From NCBI GenBank assembly GCA_964017185.1, contig OZ024884.1:14792048-14856047 (forward strand): DNA of 64,000 bases, read 5' to 3'. The DNA comes from Rugalucina vietnamica (lineage: Eukaryota > Mollusca > Bivalvia > Lucinida > Lucinidae). Position 1 is the stretch's first letter. Each line of letters begins with the position of its first letter. The translations under genes were made by a program, and so were the position numbers. Shown here in pieces: positions 23,801-36,900 of the stretch. Under the pieces are notes generated by a model. The model saw only the letters and a program-made list of their open reading frames with translations. It had not been told where the DNA came from and ran no database searches.

Positions 23801-24905
23801 CCGGTTAACAAGGGTAGTGGTTTAACCACTCTGCAGTGGGAGAACTTCATAAGCCTACAAGTACAGTGTCAGTGGTCCATGATTAATAATCAATGCAACA
23901 TTTTTTGCTGTTTTGAGTTGAATAAATACATTTTGTGCATTAGCCTCTTGGCTATATAAACCTCAAGATTTGTCTTCTTGCAATTGGCTTGTTAGGGATG
24001 AGGGTTGACTTTTCTTTCAGAATGTTAACTTATGTCTAAACCTTTTTTAAACAAATTAATATCACTTGATATTGCCTCAATTTCATTGTATAATACTCTT
24101 CTCTTAGATTGAAGTTTTAGATAGTTATGCTAATTTTGGAGAAAAATGTTTTATATTTTGACATCATTTGAATAAGACCTGGATACCAAGACTTTAAGGT
24201 ATGAATAAGTAGTGTCAATCTAATGGCCTTCAAACTAATGCACCAGTCATTTGTAACCACTGCTCCCCCACCTACGGGGAAGGGCAGGGATTGTGACTTT
24301 TCAGCTTTCAGTGCCCTGCTATAAGCCTTGCTTGCCCCCAGGGGGCAAATTGGTGGTCAAAACTTTGCACTTTGCCCCTCCCTTCGCAATATAGAAAATC
24401 TCCCTGGGGTAAGGATCCTAATGTCAAAACCCCATCATTTCCCATGCACTGCGGGGACACTCGAAAAGTAATTGCCCTGCACTTGAGCCCAGCTATCCCC
24501 CACCCATCCCCATAGGTGTGTTGGGGGGGGGGGGGGGGGAGGGGGGCAGTGGTTACAAATGGCTGGTGCATAATTAGGGTTCAGTCTAACTCTAGCAACA
24601 TGTTTAAGGATGCTTTGAGGTCACACTATCTAAGATCTTCATTTAAATTTGAAAACAGCTTTTTATAAAGGTAAAAGTCCTTTTATACAAGTATGTAAGT
24701 TTAGCTAAATCACCACTTCAACTTGTGATAGCGGCTTTGATTTTGTTTTAATATTGAAATTTAACGTAATAGCGTCTGTGTGTGAAATATGGGCCAATCG
24801 ATGGTCGGATGGTTATGAACATTTTTGTTTCTCATAAATTATGCACTAGTCATGTAACCCCCGCCCCCCCCCCTCATAAATTATGCACTAGTCATGTAAC
24901 CCCCG

Positions 24906-24938
<33 letters not shown>

Positions 24939-27900
24939 CATGGCAGTGCGGGGAAAATACTTGGGGTTTGGTTTATATAGGCAAAAAGGGCAGTGAAATG
25001 AAAAAGAGCAGGCTGCGGGGGAAAACAGCAGTGGTTTAACCGCAATGAGCACTGAGCAGTCCCCGCAGGGTGGGGCTTTTAGCGGGGATTTGCTGGACCA
25101 AAAGTCAAAGTCTCTGCTATTTCCTGGGGGTGGGGTGGGGGAGGGGCGTGGTCATATATGACTAGTGCATTAGTTGTGAGTTTGTGGTGAAAGGATGGCA
25201 TTCAGTACTGACATCTGCTTACAAAAGGTTTCTGCAGCATTAGGCTGAGGAAAAATACAGTTAGGATAACTGACTGTCCTGACATACATCTGAGACTATC
25301 CTGGCTGTTTAGATGGACATTATTTGAGCCGCCTCGTGGGAAAACCAACAATGTGGTTTCCGAACAGGACCGACACAAACCGGCCTGTACAACCACAGAA
25401 AAGAGCTAGAAGCTCTAAATTTCGGATTTAAGTAGAAGAGGAATAGTACTATCCGAATAGCGAAAACAAAGGCGCTGATCAGCTTCGCGGTTACAGCGAA
25501 GCTGATCTGCGCCTTTGTTTTCGCCTATGCAGATTGTTGGTTTTCTCACGAGGTGGCTCATTTAAAGTATTAACCACAGTTTACAGTAGCCTACCCAACC
25601 ATTAGGGTACTGAAGGATGGCTCATAAAATTATATGACCCAGGGATGACATGACAGATAAAATTTAAGGAAGAAATACTAGTATCTCAAATTCTTTTTTC
25701 TTTGAAACTGGTGATGAGTTGTTAATGTGCTGTCATGAATATGTTCAGCATAATTGGTGGCCTGCTGAGTATTTGTCATTACCTCACATTATAGTTGTCC
25801 TTAGGCAGACATTAAGATTTTTTTGTGTGTAGTTTGCTTTAGAGTTGGTGGTTAATTTCTTCTTTTTTTTCTGTCTTTATTTTTGTCCATTTTGTCCTTT
25901 GTCATAGGTTGAGTCAGTGTAGACTTTTCAGCAAGGTGTTTAGGACAAATGTTTGTCCTTTTATGATGTGTCACATTAACATTGACCTAGGATTTGATTT
26001 AGGATTAAGGAAGTTCCTAGGGACAAGAATTCTTGATGAAACTGGGCCCAGATGTGAAAGTACAGGGCAACCTCAATATAAAGCTATCTTTGGGGTCTAT
26101 GGAAACAGACTGTGTCATAAGTGAACCTGTTATAATGAGGTTATTAATTAGCAATAGACATATAGCAAAATAATAATTGAGTGACCATGTTGTATTGAAA
26201 ACCACACTATAGTGAGACATGTTATAATGAGGTTCAACTGTATTATACACACATAAGTGTGAAAGCCCACTTTCATCACTAATTTTGTCCTAAGATGTGT
26301 CCTAAAGCTATTTAAACAATGCAAGTATAACCCATGTAGGACAAAGATAGGTCCTACATCATATGCTTTGATTAAATTGTGCCTTGATTTGAACATGACC
26401 AGCTCGAGTTTATGGTAGGTTTTGTGAATGATTCAAAGTGCACTGAAAAACTGTACTGCTCTTTTGTATTTTAGACCTGTCATAATCCACTAAGACTTCC
26501 AGGCCACATATCTTTTGTTGGGGCTATATATAGGTGTGCACACATAATCAAATCAATGTTAAATTGGAAAGTCAAACTAAAGAGACATAGTAGGAAAAAT
26601 GGTTTGTTTAGTGGCCATATTCTCACATTATTTGCATTTGCCTAGTCTGAGCAAACAAAATTGCGCAATCAATCCTTAAAGGCCAAGCAAGTTATTTATA
26701 TTTGGTTGTTGGACCCACTGCCTGTTTTTAGCACGTATATTTGATATAAATTTTATAACACATGAAGGTCAAAAGGACTTTGTATGTATGTGGCAAATTA
26801 GGGTGTTGCATGTATAAAAGCTGTCAAATTTATTAAGGAAGGGGTGATTTTCACGTTTTTGTTTTGTTTGCATGTTAAAAGGTTTTAATGAAAACTAAAA
26901 CTATTCAATCTTTTCTTGTGCCCAGTGTGTTGAAATCATGAGCCAGTGAATAAGAACAAGGAATAGGTTATATGAGTTGAGAAGCAAGAAAATCGGCATT
27001 CAGAGTTTCCGACCAAGTCCCGCACAAACCGGCTTGTACACGCAAAGAAGAAGACGGCTAGGAGCTTGAAATTTCTGATTTAAAAAAAGAGTGATTGTAC
27101 TATCTGTGTAGCGAAAGTCTTAATAGCACTTATCAGCTGTACAGTTACTGCACATCTGATCTGTGCCTTTACTTTGACATCTAGGCAAATATTTTGTTTT
27201 CTCATGATTCAGCTCATATTTGAATCTGGCCCTCAGAGTAGATGTTGTTGTTTTTTTTTCTATTTCCAACAAGGTTATGACGCATGTTGGCCTGTTTTGA
27301 TTTTGTAACAGCTAGCAACCACCTTGCTCTGAGTTCTTAAATTTTGTTTTTGTTGTTAAGAATTATAAGGCTTATCATCCCTGTCAACAATTTTTCAGTC
27401 ATGTCGGGATGTAATTACATGTACTATGTTGTATCAGAGTTGTGGAGTGAATATTCATCACTCAAGATATCCTGTGCTTAAGCAGGGTTCGAACCCTGGA
27501 CTTCAAAGTCTGGAGTATGACGCTGTATAGCCAATAGGCTTTCACGCTCCTTAGGTCAGTCTTGTATTCATTTAACACAAACTTTAAATGTGAATAGTTC
27601 TTAATTAAGCAATTTTAGGTTTTAGAAAGAAAACTCCCATACTTTATTTCAAATTGCATACCTTTTAAAGTGCCACTTTAAGAAAATATACAAGGGATGT
27701 TAAACTTTTAAAGTAAACATCAGCTATCCTATTTCCTTAATGATGTAATGGAATACTCTTGAAATTTGTCTTGTAAACATTGGTTTTTGGGATTTTAATT
27801 TCAATTAGCCCACTTTGTTAAGGGCTGATTTTTGTCAATTTTAGTGTACACTTTAGGTCGTTACTAAAACACGGAACGGAACGGAACGGAATGACATTGT

Positions 27901-30900
27901 TTATAAATTACTAAAAAACGGAATAAGGAGAAATGTAAAATTGCTAAACAACGGAACAGTGACAAATGTCAAATTGCTAAAAAGCGGAATACTTATAAAG
28001 GAAAAATACTAAAATACGGAACAGCATGACGGAACAAGTTTGTATCTTTATTTTTGTTCTGTTTAACGGTTGTTTCCCATGTCCATCAATTATTTTGTAG
28101 AACAAGTAGGGCATATAAAAGACCGATCCTTTAGTAATACAGCATCTAAACCAAGGCATTCTGGGTGATACTCACTAGAGCATTGATCGCAAAGGAAGTA
28201 AGTGGTATGCGTGTCTGGCATATTGCAAACACAATACAACTTAATTTTTTCAATCTTTTTGATTGCCTTGTGTCTTTTGCTTGTTCCCTTTGCGGTAGGA
28301 AACAGCCGCATTTCTTTTTCTTCTAGACATTTCAGTAGATGTTCTCTTAATTTGCTTGGGATATATTGCTCCTTAGACGGATCGCGGCCAAATGCCAAAG
28401 CAGTAGCATTTGCTATGGCATAAAGGCCACAGTCGTTCCCATTTGTCTGCATGTAAACATTACTAAATTTCACTTTCAGTACTTTTTGCTCTGTTTTCAC
28501 CAGGCTAGCAACTACAAGTTGCTCAATGTGAGGGAGGTCGTCAAATGCGGTGTCGTAAACACCGACCTCATCCTCCATACAGTTGATATTACTCACTGTC
28601 AACCAATGCGTTCCCTTGGTATTAGGACTCCTATTGATTATTTGGATGAACAATTTTTCATGCCGTTGAAAGTCGAGCTGAACGGCCAAAGTACACGACT
28701 GGAACCCTTCCAAGTCGGGGAATTGAAATTGGAGCAAATTCATGGCACTGTCTATAATGGTATCATTCATCCATCCTGACCGTTTTTGTATTAGATTTCT
28801 GTCATTCACATTTAAGTTGTGGAATAGTTTCTGTTTATCTGCCGGTACCCAAACTTCTAAGCTGTACCTTACATCTTTTAAGAGTTCAGGGGATTTGGGT
28901 GTTGATGACATTAAGTTTATGAATGAATACTCCGGCTCCTCTGTATTTACAGGTGACTGGTGTAGGGGTTCCATTTGCTGTTCCGTTTACTGTTCCGTCT
29001 GTTTCTGGATCAGTTTGCGATCTTCTATGATGTGTTCCGTTTCCATTTGTTGTTCCGTTTGGGTCTGTGTCTGTTTGGTTTCGTCGCGCTCGGCGTTAAC
29101 TTGCTCCTCAAGCTCAATGAGCTCTTGAACGTATTTGTCTGAAAGTTGCGACTCATTCACTGGATGTATAATACTTTCTTCTAATCTGTTCACAACTTTT
29201 GGGCCGTTTTCTCCCGGGCTTTTGCTTGGTCGCTCTGGTATTTTTTCTGACAACCGCGATGTTTTTTTGTATCGCTAATTCATCCTCATGTATTTCCATT
29301 CTCTGTCCTAGCTTTACCCCTAGGATATGGACACAGTTCTTTTTTAAGTGGACAGGTACATGATTCTGTCGGGAAAAGTTTAACTGTGTAGACAGATTCT
29401 TGATCGGCAATGACAAAAACACCTAGCCGTGATGAAAATGAAATGTTGTCACTTGTTGCAAGTAATTTAGCCCTTAGCACCCTGCTGTTGTCTGCATCAG
29501 CTGATTTTGGAAAACCTACATCTGCATCACTTTCTTTGAGCACTCTATCTCTCAAGGAAGAAACTATGTCTTTCGGCTGGCACACCAGTTTTTTGGAGGC
29601 AAACTCTATTACGTCTGAGGCAAACCTATGAAAAGAAAATACAATAAGTCAAAAGGGTATACATACAAGAAGAAAACTGGAATATGTTCCGTGTGCGTTC
29701 CGTGTTGAATATACAACAGTTTTCCGTCAATAGAATCACCATGGAACGCATACGGAACATATTCCGTGTGCGTTCCGTAGCTAATATTCTACGGTGTTCC
29801 GTCAATAAAATCACCACGGAACGCATACGGAACGCATACGGAACATATTCTATAGAATAACCACGGAACACCTGCGGAACACACGCGGAACATGTTCCGT
29901 GTGCATTCCGTAGCTAATTTTCTACAGTGTTCCGTCAATAGAATCACCACGGAACACGTGGAACACACGCGGAACATGTTCCGTGTGCATTTCGTAGCTA
30001 ATATTCTACAGTGTTCCGTCAATAGAATCACCACGGAACACACGGAACACTTTTATTAAAATGTACCTACCTTGAATATTTTGGCTTTAATCGAAATGTT
30101 CCAAGTTGAGCCTTGCCTCTTCTTATTTCTTCCAGGTAGAATCCTTGTATTAGCTTCAGAGACATCAAAAGAGAATCCAGTGGTACTTCCTTCCAGCTTT
30201 GGAAATCTTTTAATAGGAAGTTGAAGCCCTCAGACTGGTTTGTTGTTATACCATTCTTTGTGTCTAGCTTACACGAATTTGCAATGGACCATGCGCAGAA
30301 ATATCCCAGCTTTGGTTCGACTGATTTCTTGAAATAGCGTGTAAACTCTTCATTCCACTGTTTCTCCATCTTCTTAATCATGTCTGCACACTGTCGTTCC
30401 GTTGTTGTTCTCAATATCTCATAAAGCTCATTGACATAGGTTGATCGTTCTACTTTGGGTAGGTTGTCAGTTAACCACCTTTGAACATCCTGTCGGAGAT
30501 GGCGCCAGCATCCAATTTGCTTTAATGTCGTGTTTTCCCTGATAGCCTTAACTATGGCTGATTCCATATCAGTTACTATAGGCACACCTTTCAGAGGTTT
30601 CACTAACGATGACAGAATCTTGAAAAAATGTTCGTGTGTCTCGCTTAATTTTCTCTCGTGAATCAGGAAAAGACCAGCCACTAACGGGTTGTCTGTTAAT
30701 ACAACGTGCTTGAAGACCAGAGGAGACACATAAAACTCGCCCAAATTAAAAGTTGTATCATAGCTCAACAAGAGGTCTTCGTCTTTTAATTGTATGACGC
30801 TGTTGAGTTCCTGTATCATTTCAACTTCTCCAGCTACAACGCATAGATCTGGGTATGTAGATAGAAAGTGAATAAAGCCTCCCTCGTATGCCAATTCATG

Positions 30901-33900
30901 AGTATTATATATGGCATCCCGTGTTAAGCGAATCTCTTCCTGCTTGCTGGCTTTTGCATTGTGAAGTTGCTTTATGTTACGGGGCTTGGATATTGCATCA
31001 TGACCTTCCACGTTTTCACAAACTAGATTTTTGTATACTATGTGCGGCTTTTCTACTTCTATTTTCTTCTGAATATCTTCCCTAACGGACGGTTTTGTTC
31101 TGAAGAAAGGTTCATTTTTGTTTGAATTCCCATGGGGCGTCATCACTGACAATGTTTCGTCACCAATGTAATGTATGATGATATTGCCTGCGCCGATAGG
31201 GAAATATACTTCCTTCCGAAATCCTTTATTCGCCCGGTTGTCAGCCTTGATGTAATAATATGACTTCAGATATTTCGGATTTGTGCGTGGCAGAGGCTTT
31301 TTATTTCCTTGGTTTGTCCATCTGAAATAACAGGGTAGATCTCAATCACCAGACCATTCATTTCAAGCACGAACAAAGCAAATATCACAATGCACTCGAA
31401 AATAAAGCACAGCATAATCAAATAGTTGTACTTACGTATGTCCGTCTGACTTCCAATCATCAATCCTCAGAGGGTCTTCTGTGCTGAACAGAAACAAGTC
31501 GCCACCAGAAGGGCGAAAAGGAATGTTCGTGACAGCTTCACTCGACTTAAATAAAGCCAATATTTCGGTGGTACCAAGTGGTAATTCCCGGACGAACTTC
31601 CCGTCTTTTGGATCAAGAGCGGCTTGTGCCATTCTTAATCTTTGAATCCAAACCCTAGTGATTAATATGTATTTTACATTTTATCCTAAAGATCTACAAT
31701 GGTTATAGAAACAACGTAATGATTTGAGACGACGATGCTTAGCAACCTTTGACGTTACGTACTGTAATAATTGCGTTCCGTAAATGCGTTCCGTATTATC
31801 GTATAATTGTGTTCCGTATCGTTCCGACCATTTGCAATCCGAATGTTCCGTCTGTGTTCCGTATTCCGTAATATTCTGTGTTCCGTTTCGTTCCGCCTGT
31901 TCCGTCTTTTCGCATTCTGTTTGTTCCGTCTTTGTTTCGTATTCCATAATAATCTGTTCCGTAATGTTCCGCCTGTTCCGTCTTTTTTTCGTTCCGTCCC
32001 GTTCCGTCCCGTTCCGTGTTTTAGTAAATGCCTACACTTTAGATGGAGTTCTTCATGGTAAATCACCTTATTTTATGGACAGTCAAACTGTTTGTTTCTT
32101 TTTGCTCAACATGCAAGGCTGCTTGCCATGCGTCTGCTTGCCATGCAAGGAGTGCACTATGGACGCCATGTTTGGCTCATTTTAAACCCCTCCCGAACAA
32201 CCTGTACTGATATTTTGTGAAGTATTGGCTGTCTTGTGGTCCTCCTTTCACGGCTAATATACACCAAACACTGGTAATCTGCCTGTGTGAGGATTGCTCA
32301 GGGTAAATATGGCTAGAATAATTTGCGATGATGCAAATTTAGCAGTTTATGGTATGTTTTTGGTTAGGCTTTAAACATTATGAGCCTCATCACCGGATTT
32401 TTGCTTATACGAAAACAAAGACACAGATCAGCCATGCAGTAACTGCACGGCTGCTCAGTGCCTTCCTTTTCTCTACAAGGATAGCACAATTCCTCTTCTT
32501 CTTAAATCAGAAATTTCAAGTTTCTAGCCTTTTTCTAAGACTGTACAGGTCGATTTGTGTCAGACCTGGTACTGGAAATCCCGAAGACCTGTTTTCTTGT
32601 CGTCGCGGCTCATATTAAACCATTGAGCTATAATCATGTATAGGGTACCATTGTGAACTCAAGATTCAATTTTACTGGACTTTTAAAAATGGAAGTAATT
32701 GTCCCAATAATGAATGAAAGTTTTCTTAAGTGTTAGATGTGTTAAAAGGATAAAGGGAGGAATTTTTGGACTGATAAATAAATAATTGAATTTCCTTATC
32801 TAGATCTCTTAACTTGTGAAAATAGGCTAAAAGTTATTCTAGTGTTTAACTATTTGGTAAAAGGTCTGGTCTATTATCATTGTGGATGGATATTTTGGAT
32901 GATGGGCAAATAGGTGGTATGTATATGCAGCTAGTTTTCTTCTTTGGGTGTTCAGGAGCAAACAAGAGCATGTCCTTAATTTGATTCTTTGACCACACAT
33001 CTAAACAGTTTGCACCGCTGTGAAATTTTTCTCATCCTTCTGTGTATGACAGATGATTAAAATTTGATATGGAAATACTTTGATAATCTTGTGGTTTGTA
33101 ATTATCGTCACATTGTTTACGACTTACGACTTACGGTGTAGATAAAATGAGCCATGACGCGAAAACCGTCTTAGGCTTTCTGACCAGGCCTGACACACAA
33201 GCCTGTTGAATCGTAGGAGAAGGCTAAAGGCTTGACATTTTGGATTGAAGCAGCAGGATTGTACTATCTATGGAGCGAAAACAAAGGCGCTGATCAGCTG
33301 TGCATTTACTGCACAGCTGATCTGCGTCTTTGTTTTCGCTCAAGCAAAAAGCCGGTAAGTCCTGTAGATAAAATAATTGACACAGGTGTATACTCGTTAT
33401 CTATGTTTGGAGAGCTGTCAGTGATGGCGATAAATAGAATATCGGATCTAATTTCATAAGTATGGGATGAGTCATTTTTAAGATGTGGACAAATTGTTTT
33501 AATATCATCTGTCTAATTTTAAAACAAAATCAACAATAATTATTTTGTCTGATACTTTTGTTGTTTTTAAAATCTTAGTAATACTATACATGGTAAGTGA
33601 TGTGTTGGTACAGTTATTCACTTCACCATGATGTACTTGGGAAAACCTTCAGGCAGTTAACCAGTATTTGATGCCTATTATTTTACCAGTTTCGCAGTAG
33701 AGGGAAGAAATTCTTTCTGTTAAAGCCTAAGAATTAAGCCAGATATACCTGGTATCAATCTAGGGTCTGTCGCTTATGGCCTTGTCACACATAAACAAAA
33801 ATCTCTTGACAGAGACTTGTGAATTAGAATTCATGATTGTGAAAAATTGTTTTTGTTTGTTTATTTATGTTCCAGTCAACAGCTATGGTCATGTTAGGAT

Positions 33901-36900
33901 GTTAGCTGTTGAAAGGGATGTATTTAAAAATGAAGCAGTAAATCCAACAAACAAATTCCTTTTTGTAATAAAATCAAGGCTATGCTTGTTTATGTCAGGG
34001 ATTTTTGCTTAATTGTGTTGTGACGAGGCTTTGAAGAGCTGAGCTATAATAAGTCCAGTTTGGATGAGACCAAAGCCAGTTTAGATAAAAAGTCCAGCTA
34101 CTACTCCAGTTTGTGAGATCAAAACAACTAGAAGAAAGTGTTTGTCATTATTATGTGGCCACAGTTTACATTGTTTATTATCATTTAAGGTATTTAGACC
34201 ATAATATCATAGGATTATGATTGTTGTTCAGTTTTGGCCAAAGGTTAAGCCAGGGATTTATTTAGTTCAAAGAGTACATTGTATAAGCATATTTGTCTGA
34301 TACAGTACATAATGTTATAGGAACCAAAGGTTTTTATTGATATGTTTATTGTGTTTCTTCTATCAAAATGTAGTATGGGTCCTTGGCAAACTGGCATACC
34401 ATAGCTAAACTTTAAAGCATTGATGTGTTTATGGTTGACAAAATGGTAAATATTAACTCATTTAAGCCTGGCGGCCTTTTTGTGGGACATAGGCAAACAG
34501 CATAGCCCCAGATGGGACGCCGCATCTGGGGCTGTTCTGTTTGCACAGAGAAATTTCATCCAAATATAAGATAAAAATATAAACTGCTCCTAACACCCCT
34601 AAAAATGAAAGTGGGCTCACCCAATTGATAATGATGGGAGAATCCATTTATCAAATATGGGTTAAGGCTTCTGGTTGATATGCTTCAAGTCCCATCACTT
34701 TTAGAACATTTAACATGCATGGTCCATTATTCTCCCAATATGCTGCAACTTTTGATTATACACCAGTCATTTGTATCGGTTTTAACTCTGATGAATCCCG
34801 GGGATGTGCCGGGGTTTTAATTTCCCGCCAATACACAGTCATATTATTTTAAATTAGATATTAATTGTATTTTGTAACATTTATGGTCCTTATTTAATAT
34901 TTTGTAACATTTATGGTCCTTATTTGATTTGCAAATGTATCTGTATTTTTACATATATAAATTCAAGCCCCTCCTTCATATTTTTTTCATCGTTTCATCA
35001 GAACAACTCCCAGCTGTTCTTCCACATTATTGTCAGCCTCAGGGGAGCGGGGGCTTTTAGCAGGGATTTTACCACAAATCTGGCTCCTCAGTGCCTGGCT
35101 TTTAGTGGGGCTTTAAAAATTGAAAAGTTAAAAGCCCCGCTATTCCCCGGCCCTGGGGGAGCCAGGGATACAAATGACTGGTGCATTATGGCACTCCCTT
35201 GTCCTTCTTATGTTTCTAAACCATTTCATCTACCTGACTGCTCTACCTTTAGCCTTTTTGTCTCTGATAGAATTTCCAGTATTCTTGGTTGCAGAGAGCT
35301 TTATGCTGTACCATAGGACCCACCTGTTTGACCTTGAGGTCAAGGTCATGTTCATGGACTTCAAATTAGACTGATAGTTTATGAGGCATAGCATGATTCA
35401 GGCGAGCTGTGCTGTCCTGCAACAGCTCTTATTTTTTATCCAGGTAACTGATCTACCCGTCACCTTTTTCTCTCTCATTGATTTTCCATTATTCCTGGAA
35501 TTTCAAACATCTCGGAATCAATATCCCTGTTTACAAATTGTCTCTGAATAACTGATTTTTATATTGACCCATTTCTTTAATCAGGTGAGGCGCAGAGAAT
35601 CGAGAAAATGACGAGTATTCACCGAACATTTAGATATTAAAGTTTAAATTGATTGTACATACATTGGATTCTGGATGCCTTTTGAAATGCATGATCACAT
35701 GAGTGTACCAACAATGTATGTTTGGACAATGAAGAAATATCTCAAAATTTTGATGACGAAAAATAATCATCAAAAACAATTTTTTATATGCAGTTTCCCT
35801 GCAGACAAAGCTCCACTCATGAGGTATTTTGTTTCTGGTGGTAATATTGTCATGATAGTTCTTGTTGATGTGATTTTAATGTTTGTTCTTTGTAATTAGC
35901 AAGTTTCCAGGAAATAAGGCTTTTCCTGAGTATGTCGACAAATAGTGAAAATAATTTCCTAGTGGAATTGATCTGATGCTTTCATTTATGCTCTAGGGAA
36001 TAGAAAATCTCTGCTAAAAGCCCAACCCTACGGGGACTGCTCGTTGGTAAAACCAATGCTGTTTTCCCCTCGTAGCCTGCTATCTTTTTATTTCACAGCC
36101 TTGTTTTGCCACCACGTATTTCCACCCGCCCAGCTCATTTTCACGGCTATCCCCTGCCCTCCCCTGGTTGTGGGGGTAGGGGCCGTGGTTATTAATGACT
36201 CGTGCATTATGAAGGTTGTTGAAGCTGTCTTTCATGATGCCATTCTTCAACTGTTTGAATTGCTCTTGTTTGGTTATTTCTTACCTTAGTATTGTTGTTC
36301 AGTTGTGGTTTAATGTCCCACCAGTAGCTATGGGACTACAGTCCAAAGGATTGGGAGTGAAAAAATGGAGATTAGTTTTAGCCCAGGGACATCCCCAGGA
36401 CACCTTGTTTCAATAATGACTTGCTTAACTCATTTAAGCCTGGTGTCCCTTTTATGGGACATAGCCAAACAGAATAGCCACCAGATGTGATGCCGCAGAA
36501 CGCGGCGTCCCATCTGGCGCTATTCTGTTTGCTTAGAGAATTTTCATCGAAAAATTGAATAAAATTTAAAAATTACTCCTGACACCCCTAAAAATGAAAG
36601 TGGACTCACCCTAATGATAATGATGGGAAAATCCATTCGTCAAATATGGGTTAACCACTATGCTATCAAGTGAATGTCTCTGGGCATTGTATGTACAATA
36701 TGTGTATCATTATGAAAACTTGCCCATGCAATATACAGAGATTTTTTCTGTTGTAATAAATGAAAATTTCATCAGAAAAATCTTGATATTTTTCTTACTT
36801 TTCCTCAAAACATAGATTGTGGGTACACGTTAGAACCGCCTCGCCGAGGCAGTTCTAACGAGTACCCACAATCTATGTTTCGGAGCAAAAATAAGAAAAA

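Larger units (their letters stand above)
28090..31632 (-). pseudogene. Spliced MULE transposase gene with WRKY-like, DDE, SWIM, Ulp1 and PHD domains, disrupted
   Basis: Three exons: 31632-31436, 31321-30071 and 29625-28090, with GTAAGT and GTAGGT donors and TTTCAG and CATAG acceptors; both junctions keep phase 2. Domains in order: WRKY/GCM1-like region over the exon 1-2 junction, MULE transposase in exon 2, SWIM motif (CTCP...C.H), a Gln/Thr/Glu linker, Ulp1/C48 protease, PHD finger. One base too many in an A-run (29340-29345) breaks the SWIM motif, a second shift lies between about 29150 and 29240, and a TAA at 28987-28989 separates linker and protease in the same frame. An intact relative would be a single polyprotein-like transposase. 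Confidence 0.85.
27856..32032 (-). mobile_element. Mutator-like DNA transposon with Ulp1 protease and PHD finger (4177 bp)
   Basis: The element starts GGTCGTTACTAAAACACGG and its other end reads, in complement, GGCATTTACTAAAACACGG. Both run on into repeated ACGGAACGG units. It is flanked by the perfect 9-bp direct repeat TACACTTTA (27847-27855 and 32033-32041), the length typical of Mutator-like elements. The gene inside runs on the minus strand and carries a DDE transposase of the MULE type and an Ulp1-like protease, a pairing known from plant KI-MULE-type elements. It sits antisense in intron 1 of the PDZ-like gene. Two frameshifts and one stop suggest that this copy is inactive. Confidence 0.92.

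Noticed and set aside
25909..26124. Possible exon after TTTGTCATAG
   Set aside because: The phase needed from exon 1 meets a stop after four codons, and there is no donor in the right place.
28366..29128. Plus-strand frames of 128-137 codons
   Set aside because: They are antisense shadows of the Ulp1-PHD reading frame and have no family features.
29626..30043. Minus-strand frames with repeated VILLTEH
   Set aside because: They are translations of the palindromic tandem repeats in intron 2 of the MULE gene, between two good splice sites.
31784..32185. Plus-strand frames of 133 and 84 codons rich in Cys, Ser, Val and Phe
   Set aside because: They are readings of the GTTCCGT repeats in the right end of the MULE.
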